A stretch of DNA of 64,000 bases from Tethya wilhelma (GCA_964030475.1 CAXIPT010000001.1:13498800-13562799), one strand, 5' to 3'. Counted from the first letter of the stretch, positions 11,081 through 23,739 are shown. The notes: generated by a model from the sequence alone, not told the origin. Numbers and translations: made by a program.

Positions 11081-14000
11081 ATGGACACAGCTCCTTATAG
11101 CGATGCACCCAATGCTGCTCAGAGTGAACCTAGCAACAGCAGTGGCAGTAGGTGGGACACCAGTGCACAGTATGGTCAGCAGGGAGGAGAGGCTTGGAAT
11201 CAGCAGGCTCAGTATGGCAGCTGGCAGCAGGGTGGCTGGCACCAACAGAGCTGGTCACACAGTCCTGGTCAGTATCAACAGAACTGGCAACAGCACACAC
11301 AGCAGAAAACTGGTGAAGAAAAGCATCAGCAAGCTAGCCAAGATAAGTGGTCATCAACGACACCTCAACAGCAAGGACAATGGACTCCTCAACACAGTTG
11401 GCAACAACAGCCATCTTCACAAGCCCCCCAGAACTGGCAGCAGACCCCTAGTAATCAATCATGGACCTCTCAACATAGCTATTCCCCCCAGCAGTGGTCT
11501 GGGGGCCAGTGGAGTGGCTGGCAGTGGAACTGGCCCAACCAGCCTCCTGGTGTTGAGGCATGGGCTGGCCAACACAACAATCAGCAGCAAGGTTACCAGA
11601 ACTCCAGTTCAGGTATGTGTGTTCAAAGGAGGATACTGGTAGGCATGTACTGTTGGTCCTCCCATTTTATTTTATTTTTTTAATTGGGAAGCAACTTTTG
11701 GGGAGCATCCTTGAAAATACAAACACCGACTTGTATGGTGAGGTACAGTAGCCACGGTGAGAAAGACAATCTGAAATCTCAAGTATTATCCGCAAATTTG
11801 TTTCCTCCGATAAAAAAGACCTGTACAGTATTGTGTTAGAGTGTACCTCTGTGCCCAAGTTCCTCTCAACATGTACATACATGATACATCTGTGTCTCTG
11901 TACTCCTAGCATGCTTTTTTCATGCTCTTTTCCATCCCTGTTTATCTCCTCACTCAGGTTCTGCTTCAAACTATGGTAGCTACCACCAACAGACTGACCA
12001 TTCCAAACAAGGCCCACCACCATCAGATCCACGTATCACTGCTAATGTTCCACCAGAATTGAAGGCTCCACGTAGTCCAGGGACACCTCCTCTCAAAGAT
12101 TTGCTTCCCTCTGGGGGTCAAGCCAATGATGACTCTAATGACAGGGTCGTCCCCCCAGCGGGAGGTGAAAAGAGGAAGCAGTATCCTCCTTCGGACTATC
12201 ACGATGACCCTGAGGCAAAGAGACACCATTACAGTGGTGATGGTGAGGGTGGTGCTATTGGACGTGGTGCTGGCCATGAGAGTGTGGGGCGTGGTCGTGG
12301 GAATGTGGACTCGTGGTCGTGGGACCAGGGTACTGGCTGTGGGAAGGTGGGGCGTAGTCGAGAACGTGGTAGTAGGTGGGACAATCCTGACAACAAGCAC
12401 AAAAAGGGTAAGAAGTTTGCAATGGCTAGACCTACACTTTTTTTTTTGCAAATACACATATGTGTGGTAGTTCTTTCACAGCACATACATGCATCCATTG
12501 CTTTACATGTAGCTCTTCTTGCGACGCCTGTTTATCATGCTGTACCACCTCCTGGTCAAGTAGAGCAACCTTATCCTGCCAGTCAGCAATCTCCTCCTGC
12601 CCCCGTTCATCCATCCAATCAGCAGTCTCCCCCTGCCCCTATTCATTCTCTTAATCAGCGGTCTCCCCCTGCCCCTGTCCATCCTCTCAATCAGCGCACC
12701 CCTCCGGCTCCTAAGCTCTCCCCTCAAGAGAAGAGCACCCCTCTCTCTTCTAGGTAGGTGGAGGGCAACCAGCGCCACTGACAGCTGTGGGCTGTGGTTG
12801 AGAGTGTGGCTTAGCTAGATCTATACCTGTTATTGTGGTTTGAACAATAGAAGTGTAACTTGATTCTCATTCCTAACCTTATACTATACCACACATGTAC
12901 AAAACGGGGACTAATACTTCAAAAGTAGGATGTACTACATGTTAATATTTTTCTCCTTACATAAATTCCTACAGCACTCCAGACAAGTGGCCTCCAAGGT
13001 TCAAAGAGTATGTCTTCAGAGCCTTCCAGGCATGTCGTAGTGATGAGGAGAGGAACCTCGTCCACCGGTATCTTGATGTGGAGCTGAACAAGATGTTTGA
13101 AGAGGGCCGACAGTGGGGCATCAACTGGGATCAGTACCCCTCTCCTCTGTGAGTAGGACTGGGAGTTGTATGACTGTTGTGTGTGACTAGTGTGCCACAT
13201 AGCGGGTAAATTTGGTGAATTGTTCTTCAAATCACCAAATTAAAATTGCCAATAGTGCAATTTATTTCTCATCAAATGTACCCGCTATTTAGTCCTCTTA
13301 AACTTCGCCTCTGTGTCTCTGTGTAGTGGATTATGTTTGCATATAACCTGTGCTTTCTCTACGTACAGTCACATGGCATTGCAAACATAATACTTTATTG
13401 TGTATTCTATTTCCTATACACAGTGAACTGCACAATGCTAAAGCTCCGTCTCGATGGGACACCCCCTCTCCTTCCATTGAACTGAGAGCCACTCCCTCCA
13501 GTAGCCGACTCCAAGGGACCTCGGATGACGAACACGAGTTCATGAGTCCTGGTATGGGCCGGGGCAGAGGGAGGAAGAGAAAGAGACAAAAGAAGAAGGG
13601 GAAAAACAAGTAAGCCTTGCATGCAGTGACATTTCACGCTGTACCTCACACTCATCTCTTACTGTGTGCCTGTGTTTATTTCTCAAAGGTTCTTCATTGA
13701 CACTGAGCCTTCTCCTGGGTTTGTTGTGACTCCTGAAGATCGTCAGAAGATGAACCAGAGGTCCAACAGGTTCGGGAGGGATGTAGGGACCAAAATGAAG
13801 AAGCTGTCCATTGATGAACTCTTGAAAGCAGTAAGCATGCGAAGTAATGGCTGCTCCATGATGATGATGATGTATGTCACTGCTGTTTGATTGTAGAACT
13901 CAATGGCTGATGAGGATGGGTTGACGTGGCAGGATAAGACGCTGGAAGGGACTTCTGAATCACTTGAGAAGCAATATCTCAGGCTAACATCTGTATGTTG

Positions 14001-16003
14001 ATAGTCTTGGGAAAACCTTCACAATACACTGTATTACTCTGCTGTGTGATATTGTTTCTTAGGCTCCTGATCGTAGCACTGTTAGGCCGGTACGTGTTCT
14101 AAGGCTCTCCCTGAGGCACGTGATGGGCAAGTGGGAGTCTGAGAAGGACTATCATTACACCTGTGAGCAGTTGAAGTCCATCAGACAAGACCTTACAGTG
14201 AGTGGTTGGCTAGTGTTGGTGTGTATTGAGTGGGTCTTGTGACTGTGCATGGTCTGTCTGTCTGTATCTAGATACAAACTGTCAGAGATGAATTCACTGT
14301 ATTGGTGTATGAGACTCATGCTAGGGTGGCACTAAAGAATGTAAGTAAAAGTTGTTGTTTTTCATGACAGCAATGATTTTAGGGTGGCATAATAAATTAT
14401 GTTGATGGATATTCTCTTGCCTCTTTGTCTTCCAGGGTGACAGAGGTGAGTTTAACCAGTGTCAAGCTCAGCTGAAGTCCCTCTACGCAGAGGGAGTCCC
14501 TGGTAATCAGACAGAGTTCATCTCCTATAGAATCCTCTATCTAATGCTTACTCAGAACACAGCAGGTAAACTATATCTATTTAATGCCCACCAACCTCAC
14601 TTGACCTCTGTCCCATGTATCTCAATAGAGATGTGTGCAGTCCTCAGGGAGGTGACCGGCAGTCAAAAACACACACCTTGTGTGAGACACGCCATGTCAA
14701 TGTTCTCTGCGTGGTCACTGGGAAACTACCATCGGTTTTTCAAGCTGTACAAGAAAGCTCCTAACTTGTCGGGAGCTGTTATTGATATGTTTTTAGAAAG
14801 AGAGAGAAAGGCTGCTCTCAAGACAATAAGCAAAGCGTATGTTGTCCTAATTAGTTACAGCTAAAGTGTAGTTAGGTAGAGGGTACTGGGTTTGAAGGGG
14901 GTATGTGTGGACAAGTCTGCGATTGAGACCAGCGATGCTGACAGCAATGAAGAGTTGAAGAGTATCCTGGAAATGTCAAGATTGAAGCGAAAGAAGAATG
15001 GACATTTTTTCTCATTGAACACTAGAAGACAACTTGTATTGAAGAAGAAGTTAAGAAGAGTTGGAAAAGTTTGAAGAAGACCTAAGCATCAAAAGGCAGC
15101 TGAGCATTTGTTCTTATCTTGCAAATGTTGTGGTGTGAGCTCTCTTATCTCTCTCTTAAGTTCTCTGATCTTCTCTTTGTATGTCCCAATCTTACGCACA
15201 CAGTCAATACCACAGCACTTCATACCAATGTTACAGTGTGGTGGATGCTGATTCGACAAGAAGCCATGTATTTCTTGTTTCAGTAATTGAAGTTCACACC
15301 ACGATCTCGATGTGGTTCTCTCACAGCTGTCAACCCAAGCAGCTCCATCTGTCTATTCATCCCTTGTCTCTATCCTTAGTCGGCTGCAAGCAAGTTGGAG
15401 TGGGCCTTCGATATTTCAAACTGTTTTTCGTCATCGTTGTTGAGTGCTGTTCTCCTCACTGTGAAATGCTCTGGTTCTCTCTGAGTGATCATGTCTGTCT
15501 AGTTGTAGTCATTGTATTTATAGCTNTGTTTCAAAACATTCAACTCCTACTACAAAGCAAGCCTGGGTCGTGAATTTAGTAACTACAGTTAGAATTGTCT
15601 TAACAACTCTCTGCATATTGCATGGTACAGGTGTGGAAACTAGTATTCCATACTGATAGGGCCACATTGGTTCCATTTTTGCCAAACAATTATTAGGGTT
15701 TTGGCTTAATGATTGTTGTTGTTTTGTTTGTCAAGACCAGTTTGTAGTTTGTGTGTTTGTTGTTAGACCCTCATAAGCTCCTGTTACTACATACACTATT
15801 TATTATATCTTCAGTACACAAATACTTTGTATTTCCTCCTCCTCCTCTCTAGGTATCGCCCTAGTATCAAGGTCAGTTTCCTGACTGAGGAGCTGGGGTT
15901 TGACAGCACTGAAGACTGTGTGACCTTTCTGAACAGTGTAGAAGCTGTTCTTGATCAAAGGAACACTGTGCTAGATTGTAAATTGACGCTGCCCAAACTG
16001 TAA
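10715..16003 (+). CDS. LENG8: LENG8-like SAC3/GANP-domain protein
   Basis: About fifteen exons. Exon 1 encodes only MYQN plus part of a codon. Exon 2 (10782-11612) is low-complexity: tyrosine/serine, polyproline, then Gln/Trp-rich repeats. A basic [13 protein letters not shown] region follows. Exon 5 (from 12977) starts the conserved part with [20 protein letters not shown]. The SAC3/GANP core includes [65 protein letters not shown] and [12 protein letters not shown], ending DCKLTLPKL. This is the arrangement of LENG8/yeast Thp3, TREX-2-related factors in nuclear mRNA processing and export. A ~1-kb insert separates the last two exons. The AATAAA near 16237 is a likely polyadenylation signal. 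Confidence 0.88.
12590..12712 (+). repeat. 36-bp coding tandem repeat in LENG8
   Basis: Three to four copies of a 36-bp unit encode [16 protein letters not shown] dodecapeptides ([45 protein letters not shown]). Frame is kept, so copy number can vary without breaking the protein. Confidence 0.85.
14865..15845. other. Unusually long intron of LENG8 with degenerate coding-like sequence
   Basis: The intron between KTISKA and YRPSI is about 1 kb, against roughly 60-330 bp for most introns of this gene. On the plus strand 14898-15074 reads as an open frame, basic at its end. On the minus strand about 15110-15330 reads as an amphipathic, coiled-coil-like stretch with [19 protein letters not shown] and several cysteines, with no clear start. 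An N lies at 15526. I cannot assign a family to either part; an inserted and decayed element or gene fragment is likely. Confidence 0.45.
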
Positions 16004-16274
16004 AAGTAAAAGGCAGGTGTAATCAAGTCATCTTATTATTCTATCATCATGTAAGTGCAATGTCATGCTAGCACACGAGATGTGTACAATATTAATGTAC
16101 TATCATGTCATGGAATTCTATTTTCTGGCAACACGCAGAATTGATCGATAAATTTGTAATTATTATGTATCATGATTGTACCTTAGATATTATCTGTGAT
16201 TGTACCTATATGACTGTAATAATATTATAACTGTGAATAAACAAAATAATGTAAAAAACCAAACGTTAAAAAAA

Positions 16275-16585
16275 TCATTGTTTTAATTTTTTCTTGGAGT
16301 GTTTCATTGCTTCTTTACGTCTCTTTCTGAAGCACTCTTTCATAGTCGTTCTTTTTACAGCCCAGTTCAACTCCAGCTCTTTCATTGACTTGGTGCGATA
16401 GAATGTGTTCTCATCCAGCCTGTTTCGTAGAGTGGGAGAGTCAGCGTGAAAGAAAAACAGAACCCTTTCCCTTGAAGTGGTTTCTGTATCTTCTACACTC
16501 TGTTTCTCTTGGTGTTCACTGCTTTCCTTATGTTTTTTGTGGTGTTTCTGAGGTGTAGCAGCTGTGAGGTCCTCAGTGGTCTTCC

Positions 16586-16616
<31 letters not shown>

Positions 16617-17183
16617 TTGGGCTGGATCACCACCAGGAGAGTCATCAAAGAATCTAAACCCTTCACTAGTGTTGGTGCTGCTGAACAACTCCTTCAAGTC
16701 CCTGTTCACAGTAAAGTACTTCTCAGATGATTGTTGCTCTTCCAGTTCTTGTGTACCACTTGGTACATTGCCATCGTGTTCACTGTCTGATTCACTGGAC
16801 TCATCTTCTGAGATGAGGTGGTCTTTCAAACGGCCTGTAGCTCTGGGAGTTGACTGCTCAAGTTCATCATGATTCACAGCCTCTGGGTCATATCTTGTTG
16901 GAAACAATTCCACCGGGTTCATCAAAGTATTTGTAACTTGGCCGTGACGAGCTGGTGTTGAGTTCTTACCCAGTATGGAGTCAATGATGTGTAATGCATT
17001 GGCTTTCTCTTTCTTCAGTTGCTTGCTTATGTCATCATCAACTTCCATTCCATGTTCATCACTAGCTTGGGAGCTACTCTCTTTGGTGAAGGTATCATCA
17101 AGTTCATTGGTGGAAAGAGTAGAGTCTTTTTTGTGTCTCTTTCTTTGAGAAGATTTGGGTCTTTTCTTGTGCGAGTCTGACAT
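16275..17183 (-). CDS. NOL8 C-terminal-like nucleolar protein, intronless
   Basis: A single open frame of 302 codons starting MSDSHKKRPKSSQRKRHKK (ATG at 17183). The N-terminus is a Lys/Arg-rich, nuclear/nucleolar-type signal. The middle has an LFPTRYDP motif, acidic/serine stretches and a poly-Asp run encoded by an ATC/GAT trinucleotide repeat (about 16587-16617). The C-terminus has RVLFFFHADSPTLRNRL, ELNWAVKRTTM and FRKRRKEAMKHSKKK. That C-terminal block is characteristic of NOL8, a protein of nucleolar rRNA processing. The N-terminal RRM of vertebrate NOL8 is absent here. It starts 103 bp from the divergent gene at 17287 and converges on LENG8. Confidence 0.65.
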
Positions 17184-17286
17184 GGCCACGTGTTTATGGT
17201 GTGCTTTAAATGGAATCTCGCGGTGACATCATCGGATATCCACAATCACATGACGCATGAAAATAGACTCAAAAGACAAAGAGAAG

Positions 17287-18575
17287 ATGCTCTGTCCAAG
17301 GACGTTTTGTTTGTTAGTCTGGCTTGGATTATTATGGAGTAAGTCATCAACTCAGTGTATATAGAACCTATCACCTGTTACGCGTGATATTTGTATCCTA
17401 CAGGCTGTCCTACCGCGGTAAATAGTGCTGGAAACTCTTCTCAAGCTGGTACTTTAAAAATAGTTCTTAAAAGTATTAATGTACCCACCATTGTTTCAAC
17501 TCTTTGTATATCTATTTCCCTCAGAACTGTGTGGTTGTAACCCCACTTGTTTACAAGAGCTAGGCACTACCATCACCACAACCTTCTATGCCTACGACAG
17601 TTCAAAGTCATCTTGTGTGGAAGTGAACTCTCAATGTCGCCTCACCACTTCCTGTTCATTCACCACCAAGACGCAGTGTGAACAAACGTGTGATGGCTAC
17701 AAGCCAGAGAGAAAAGAAGACCCACAGAACCATGTAATAGGTGGGTGTGCTAGCACTCAGAATGGCTGTTGTCCCGATGGGGTCACTGTGATGAACGATG
17801 ATGGAACATGTGGTGAGTAATGACATTATGTCTCTCTGTGTTCTCTCACAATGTGGTGAGTATAAATGACATTATGCCCCTTGACACATGTATGTAAATT
17901 ACATTTTACTGTTTTCATACACTCATAGAGGTTATAATGATCTTATCAGTATGAGAGAACACAAATACTGATTCTAGTGCCAACCCAATTATCTTTGCCT
18001 CTTTTGTCTCCCCACAGAGAGAGCTCCTGAGGGTGCCAATCCACCATCAAACTCTAGAGGTAGCATCCAGTGGGACCTGGTGGCAGTTGGGGTGTGTGTC
18101 ACTGTACTGCTTGTTGCTATCCTGGCAATCACTGGAATAGTCACTTATGCTCTCAGACAGAACCAGAAACAAAGACAAAGAAGGTGTGTTGTTGTGATAG
18201 CAAGTAACGGATGGTTGACTCTGTAGTGGACGGTTAGTTTTAGTAGGGTCTTTTTCCTTGACATGTCTTCGCATGCATGCCACATGTTCACACACGAGTG
18301 AGCACACATGTATGCACAAAGAATGCTTACACATGTATAGGTATAGTGATTATATGAATGGCAATTGCTTTTTCTCTTCCCCATTAGAGATTTTCTCACC
18401 TCCACAAATATAGCTATATCCATACATTCACACACACATACACACACACACACACGTATGCAGTCGGTATATCCAAGAGGTATTGCAGATGTACGACAGT
18501 GATAGCATCTGCTCCAGTGATGAGTCCTATGAAGACAATGACCCTGAACACAATAATCTCTTTGATCGTCTATAG
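17287..18575 (+). CDS. Single-pass membrane protein with Kunitz-like and papilin-like modules
   Basis: Exon 1 encodes a hydrophobic leader (MLCPRTFCLLVWLGLLW). The main exon (about 17525-17812) has a cysteine pattern like a divergent Kunitz fold (FYAYDSSKSSC, then SFTTKTQCEQTC) followed by a papilin-type cassette, GGCASTQNGCCPDGVTV. The next exon has a transmembrane helix (LVAVGVCVTVLLVAILAITG) with basic residues after it (LRQNQKQRQR). The last exon (18464-18575) gives an acidic cytoplasmic tail, SSDESYEDNDPEHNNLFDRL. The join of the first two short exons is uncertain in frame. No protease-inhibitor P1 loop is recognisable, so inhibitory activity is not implied. Confidence 0.6.
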
Positions 18576-18969
18576 CATTCACTGTTCACGCACCGATCAT
18601 CTACCGTGGTGTCTTGTTCTGTCAAAAGCGTTAAATGTTATCACTCGTTTGTCATTAATGTTTAATATTAAAATTTTGCAGTTTAGACATTAACTTGTCA
18701 TATGCAGCACTTCCTCAAGAATTATATAAATTTATATTTAGCAAATTTATAAGTCACACTGAGGTGTATGACAAAATTAATAAGGAGTATAATAAACCTC
18801 TGAAAACAGCTAGTATAATAATTATTTTCAATAACAATAGCCTATAATAAGATTAGTAATGCAAACTTTGTCAGTCCAAAACTATTTGGTAAGGGGAATA
18901 AACATACACAAACATCTAAGATTATAACATATTTATTATTATTATTGTACTATAATAATGTGCAAAAAA
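18576..18969. other. Convergent 3' intergenic region
   Basis: AT-rich sequence between two convergent genes. On the minus strand an AATAAA occurs within the ATAATAATAATAAATATG stretch (about 18925-18945), a likely polyadenylation signal for the Eph-like gene. No gene is seen. Confidence 0.6.
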
Positions 18970-21900
18970 TTAGACAAGTTGGATACATATCGTCTGCTCT
19001 TCATTCTTGGAATCAGGAATGCGGCAGCAATATGTTCCACGGGGGAACTCCCCCCCTCGTCGGTGCATACAGATGTGTTGCTCTCCTCGGTTTCTGTAAA
19101 GGTCATCTCCAACACCCTTAGCTTTAACGGTGGTCACACCATCAGGGTAATAGTATTCCCCAGCTCGGTTTGGTCTTCCACAACAGTCAGTCTTGTCAGT
19201 GACACACCGAAGGCAGTCTGCCCCTGTACCAATCTCTGAGACCTGTATTGTACTGCCATTAGCATACACAGTGCCTTTTAGTTCAAACCTCAATGGAGGA
19301 AGCCTACAAGTTGGGGTCACTCCACTCCACACACCATCAGTACAAGTCCTTTGTTGTGTGCCTTGAATTTCATAAGGATCATCGCAGGTGTATGATGCTG
19401 TGACTCCTATTTTAACTACTTGTCCATTTTCAGGATTGTTCAAACTAGAACACTGTACAACTGTGAAAATTAAGATAACACACTAACTGAATATGAAATG
19501 TTCTAAGGCATGCAGGAATGTCATGAAAATTACGTTCAATGCAATGAGGTTCAGTTCCACTCCAGGATCCATCACTTTGACAGTATCTCACTGGATTGCC
19601 AACTATCCTGTGGCCACTGTTGCAGGTGTATTCAGCCTGAGATCCTGGTACATGTAGCAGCTGCACATCAACTGAGCCTGGTGTGGTGATTGTTACATTG
19701 CCATTGGCTGGGCTCTTTAAAGTATTGCAACTTGATGAATCTAGATTGAATATAAATTTAAATTAATTTTATCACTTGGTCAATTTTTATACTATAATAT
19801 TAATGCTTACACACATATGGGACAATTATCAAGGCTTCAAGAGTTTGAAGGGCTCCACTAGCATCTGGGACTCTGCACTGATACTTGCCAGTGGGAAACA
19901 GAGCATTGTTTCTTCTGCTCAAACCTACAGTCTTGTCTCCACGTCCTCTGAAAAAGCTCCAATTAGCTCCAGAGGAGGGTATAAGTGTACCATTAGGATA
20001 GACCCACTCTCCAATGTGGTTACCAGGATCACTACAACAGTCAGTGTTGTTTGTGACACAGAGAAGAGTAGAGTCATCTTCTCCAATGTCAAATATATTG
20101 AATATGCTGTTGTTTGGGTAATCAACTCCACGAAGGTGAAACTGTACTGGCACAGGCTCAGATGCTGTACGAAGTTGAGTGAATATTTACAACTGTTAAG
20201 ATGAAAGCAATATCTTGGACTTACGGCACTCTGGTGGGATCAGATTATCTACACATCCACATCCTGTATATATGCAAATCATTTCCTTGTTTGTCAATTC
20301 AAAATAATTATTATAACTTATAATTACCCAATGATACTCCATCACTCCAAGTGCCTGCTCCTCCACCACTAGACACGGATGTATTGGCTCTGACCTACAG
20401 ATTAATTGAAAGGTAGTAAAATGTAAATGTCAGTAAAACATAGTCGTAGTAAATAGCTGATGGATCGATCATCCATATTAATTTCTGGAAACTGTGTTTA
20501 AGTAAGTCATTGTACATTAAAGGAACTGTGTCACTATATAAGCGGTGTTTTGTTACTAAAATAAAATGTGTGACATTTTATGATGTTCTATGACCATTTG
20601 TGACGTTTTTTATTTTGTTTCTTGCGCAATCTGGGTACCACACCCGGGTATTAGCCCCGTGTATGTACGTATATTGCGCATTTGTCAACAAAAAATGTCA
20701 CAAAACGTCACGCATTTTATTTTTGGTAACAAAACAGTGCTTATATAGTGACACAGTTCCTTTAAGAGAACAAAATGGCACTGTTTGGCTTCCCACTAGT
20801 ACTCTCTATGAGTGTTCAGAGAAGTTTCAGGATCAAGTCAGCTTTTTTTTTAGCATAGCATGTAGTTAGTAATCTGTCTGAAAGAGCCTCAGAGTAAGTT
20901 TGAAGACTAATAACTTTGTTTTGCTAGAGTTTTATGATCATAAAGAAAGCACATTCAGTATACTATATATACATACCTGGAAATAGATTGTAGTTGGATC
21001 TCCTCCCACTGGTAGATTGGCACTTCCAATTATATCATGGATCATATTAGTTATTCCATATATAATCTTAGCTCTTGATGAGTTATAAGTATCGTAGAAG
21101 TTGATATCATAGCCAATGATCCTTCCATTTGGTTCCACTGGTTCTTCCCACACAACAAATGAGCAAAAACCCCTTACTCTGATTGGTTTTGATGGAGCTA
21201 CATGGGTAAGATCCATAGAGCTTCATGTGATTCATGTGTATTGTCAATGATTTTGTTTGTGCTGAGTCAAATACTGTACCAACATGCACTTGTACCTCCA
21301 TCTAATGTTGTTAATTCGATCTCTCCAGTATAAAGAATAGAATCTGGGTCACTCACACCATTGTGAACAACAACACGATAGACATAGGTGGTAGATGGAG
21401 TGAGACCAGTATCCTGGTACTCCACAGTGGTTCTTATGCCAATTGGCAGTGTTGTAAGTCGAGTATACTCAGAGACAGGATTCTCCTCACTTCTCGAAAT
21501 TTCATAGTAGAAGTCATCTCTGGAAGTAATGGATGGTCTCTCCCACTGAAGAGTAACAGTGGTCTGTGTTACTTCATGTACTCTGAGATTCAGCACTTTC
21601 GTTAACCATGGTGGCACTGAAAATGATTGTAAACAACATAAAACTAATGCCAGATTGTAATGTCAGAGTAATAAATTATTTCATTGAACAAGCCTACATA
21701 CCACATTGACATAATGGCTTATTATCGATAAATAGCTAAGGTGACTGAACCATACAATGTGACGGCCAGCTGAACTTACATGAGCACCCTACACTGGGCC
21801 CTTCATTTACTGCTCTGAAGAAACCTTCTCTACAATCACAATGAGTAGCTGCCTTCTGACTTACAGTATTTTCAGGACATTGAACACAGCTGGTTTGGGG

Positions 21901-22926
21901 TTGAGAAAAAGACCTATAGGTTCCAGCACCACAGGCTACAATCCGGTGATAAGTAATGGCTAATAAATGTTGTACTTTGCATGCTCTATTGTTCTATACT
22001 AAACTTACCAACACATGTAGATCCGTTGCTTGATATACTGTATCCACCAATACAAATGCACACTGGGAGTTCAGAACACTTTCCATCACTGGAACACGTC
22101 CTATGAAGACTCCCAATGCTAACTGAATTCTCTGCACATCTACATGCATATGATGATGAAGTATGCCCTATTGGTACTAGGGGAATTTCAGGACAAGAGA
22201 GGAGGCCATCAATAACTGAAGGAGCAATTCGATAATATACTTGAAACCGTCTTATGTATCCACTACATCCCCCAGTGTCTCTGAATCCTAGATAGAGACC
22301 ATTATACCCATTAGGACGGAAAAAATGTATCTCTACTTTTGTATCACCAGACTGAGTTTGTTGCAGATGAGATGTCATTACACTTCCAGTTACAAGAAAA
22401 TAGTAGTTTGGGTTTGTTTGCAAGCCCTCACTGACTTGACCATTAGTGTCATAACGATACACAGCTACACTTGAACATTCTGAGTTATTTGAACATCCAG
22501 ACCATCTAAAAGTGACACTAATAATCACTTCAATGGCACTATCATAGCTGTTGTAGCCAGTGAAGAACCAATTGTTTTGATTTGATGAGGAGGAACAAGA
22601 CCCTACTCCCATCTCCAACTGACACTGCCCTCCAAAGATATCATTCCACTACATACAATATGAGGATGAATTCTGATGAAAAACAGAACTAAACCATGCA
22701 GCTATACACTCACTCCTCTTCCATCTCCATCCACATCTCTCAGTTTCCAGACAGCTGAGGAGCCCCCAAACAGATCCTCATAGTCATAGGAGTCAACTAT
22801 AAGGTGCCAGTCATCAGGGTAGTTGTGATCAGGCATGTAACGAGGGTCATTCCTACATATAACATCTGGTGGTTGACTGAACACACACTGTGCCAGAGTT
22901 AGGAGGAGTAGACAATACACATTCAT
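18970..22926 (-). CDS. Secreted Eph-receptor-like ectodomain with Ig-like and Sushi domains, no kinase
   Basis: The start MNVYCLLLLTLAQCVFS is a signal peptide. The exon 22005-22620 resembles the Eph ligand-binding domain and the Cys-rich region after it: FRWSGCSNN, GLYLGFRDTGGCSGYIRRFQ, VYYRIAP, then a Cys-rich part ending VCICIGGYS. The next exon (about 21780-21940) is a GCC-type EGF-like module (CVQCPENTVSQ, CDCREGFFRA). Two fibronectin type III domains follow (21270-21617, 20975-21200). Next come an Ig-like domain with DCCSDPGNHIGEWVYPNG, two Sushi/CCP domains (YCQSDGSWSGTEPHC; TCTDGVWSGVTPTC) and a second Ig-like domain ending in the stop after CIQLV. There is no transmembrane helix or kinase before the stop and polyadenylation signal. 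The first half follows Eph order exactly; the rest does not. Confidence 0.7.
20521..20761. mobile_element. TTAA-flanked MITE, 241 bp
   Basis: The two ends are inverted copies of each other: AGGAACTGTGTCACTATATA at the left matches the reverse complement of the right end for at least 23 bp, and about 55 bp overall with a few differences. TTAA lies directly at both sides (20517-20520 and 20762-20765). TTAA target duplications are the signature of piggyBac-type elements. It sits in an intron of the Eph-like gene and has no coding capacity. Confidence 0.85.
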
Positions 22927-23338
22927 AGTATTGTTTTGTGACAACAGACACACTATTTCAATAGTAGTTTAATAATAATATTATTAGCTGGAGCACTTTA
23001 CAATGATTCACACTCATGTGATCATATAGAATACCAAAAATAAGTGTTGCTAAAAATAACAGGTTAAGCATGACCATAACGATATTTTTAGAGCAGAGAC
23101 CAGTACTATGGCATCCTCAGTATTCATGAGAATTTTATCTCTGCAATATTTTTTTTTAAGTTTCTACACACAAGATGTTTTTTCCCATAACAAGTACAAG
23201 TATATCAACATTACTATAGAGTATTAGCCTCGTTCCCAGGCTCCTCCCTCGCGAATAGTATTATATAGGTGCTCATTAGTGTTCACGTATAATATTGGAT
23301 ATGTCTGTATGGAATCTACATGAACATTATATTAACCT
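22927..23338. other. Intergenic region with one end of a fold-back repeat
   Basis: Upstream of the Eph-like gene and downstream of the next minus-strand gene. It carries one solitary end of the TAGCCTCGTTCCCAGGCT repeat family at about 23226. No gene is seen. Confidence 0.55.
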
Positions 23339-23473
23339 TTAATTTTCAGTGTGAAAATAGTTCAATTTCATTCTCTTTGGTAGGGGCAGCAAGTCAATGT
23401 CTTCATCTTGAATGAATGATAAGATGGCCTTTTTACATAGGTCTTGAAGATTGATATCTAGAGAGAGAGAGAG

Positions 23474-23518
<45 letters not shown>

Positions 23519-23701
23519 TGTGTGTGTTGGGAAGTTGCTAAGCAAACAGTAATAGTACCACACAGTAGAGAGAATATTATTGTTTATATGCGATTGCTAC
23601 AGAAAAAGTCACAGGGGAAAATAGTTGCATGCCCTTAAGTGTGCAGCACTTGACCATGCAATAAGTGCCTCTCACTTAAGGGTCATGCAACAATAATTAT
23701 T

Positions 23702-23739
<38 letters not shown>

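Noticed and set aside
12059..12757. Separate 232-residue proline-rich gene
   Set aside because: It is LENG8 exons 3 and 4 read through an intron; GT at 12408 and AG before 12512 restore the frame.
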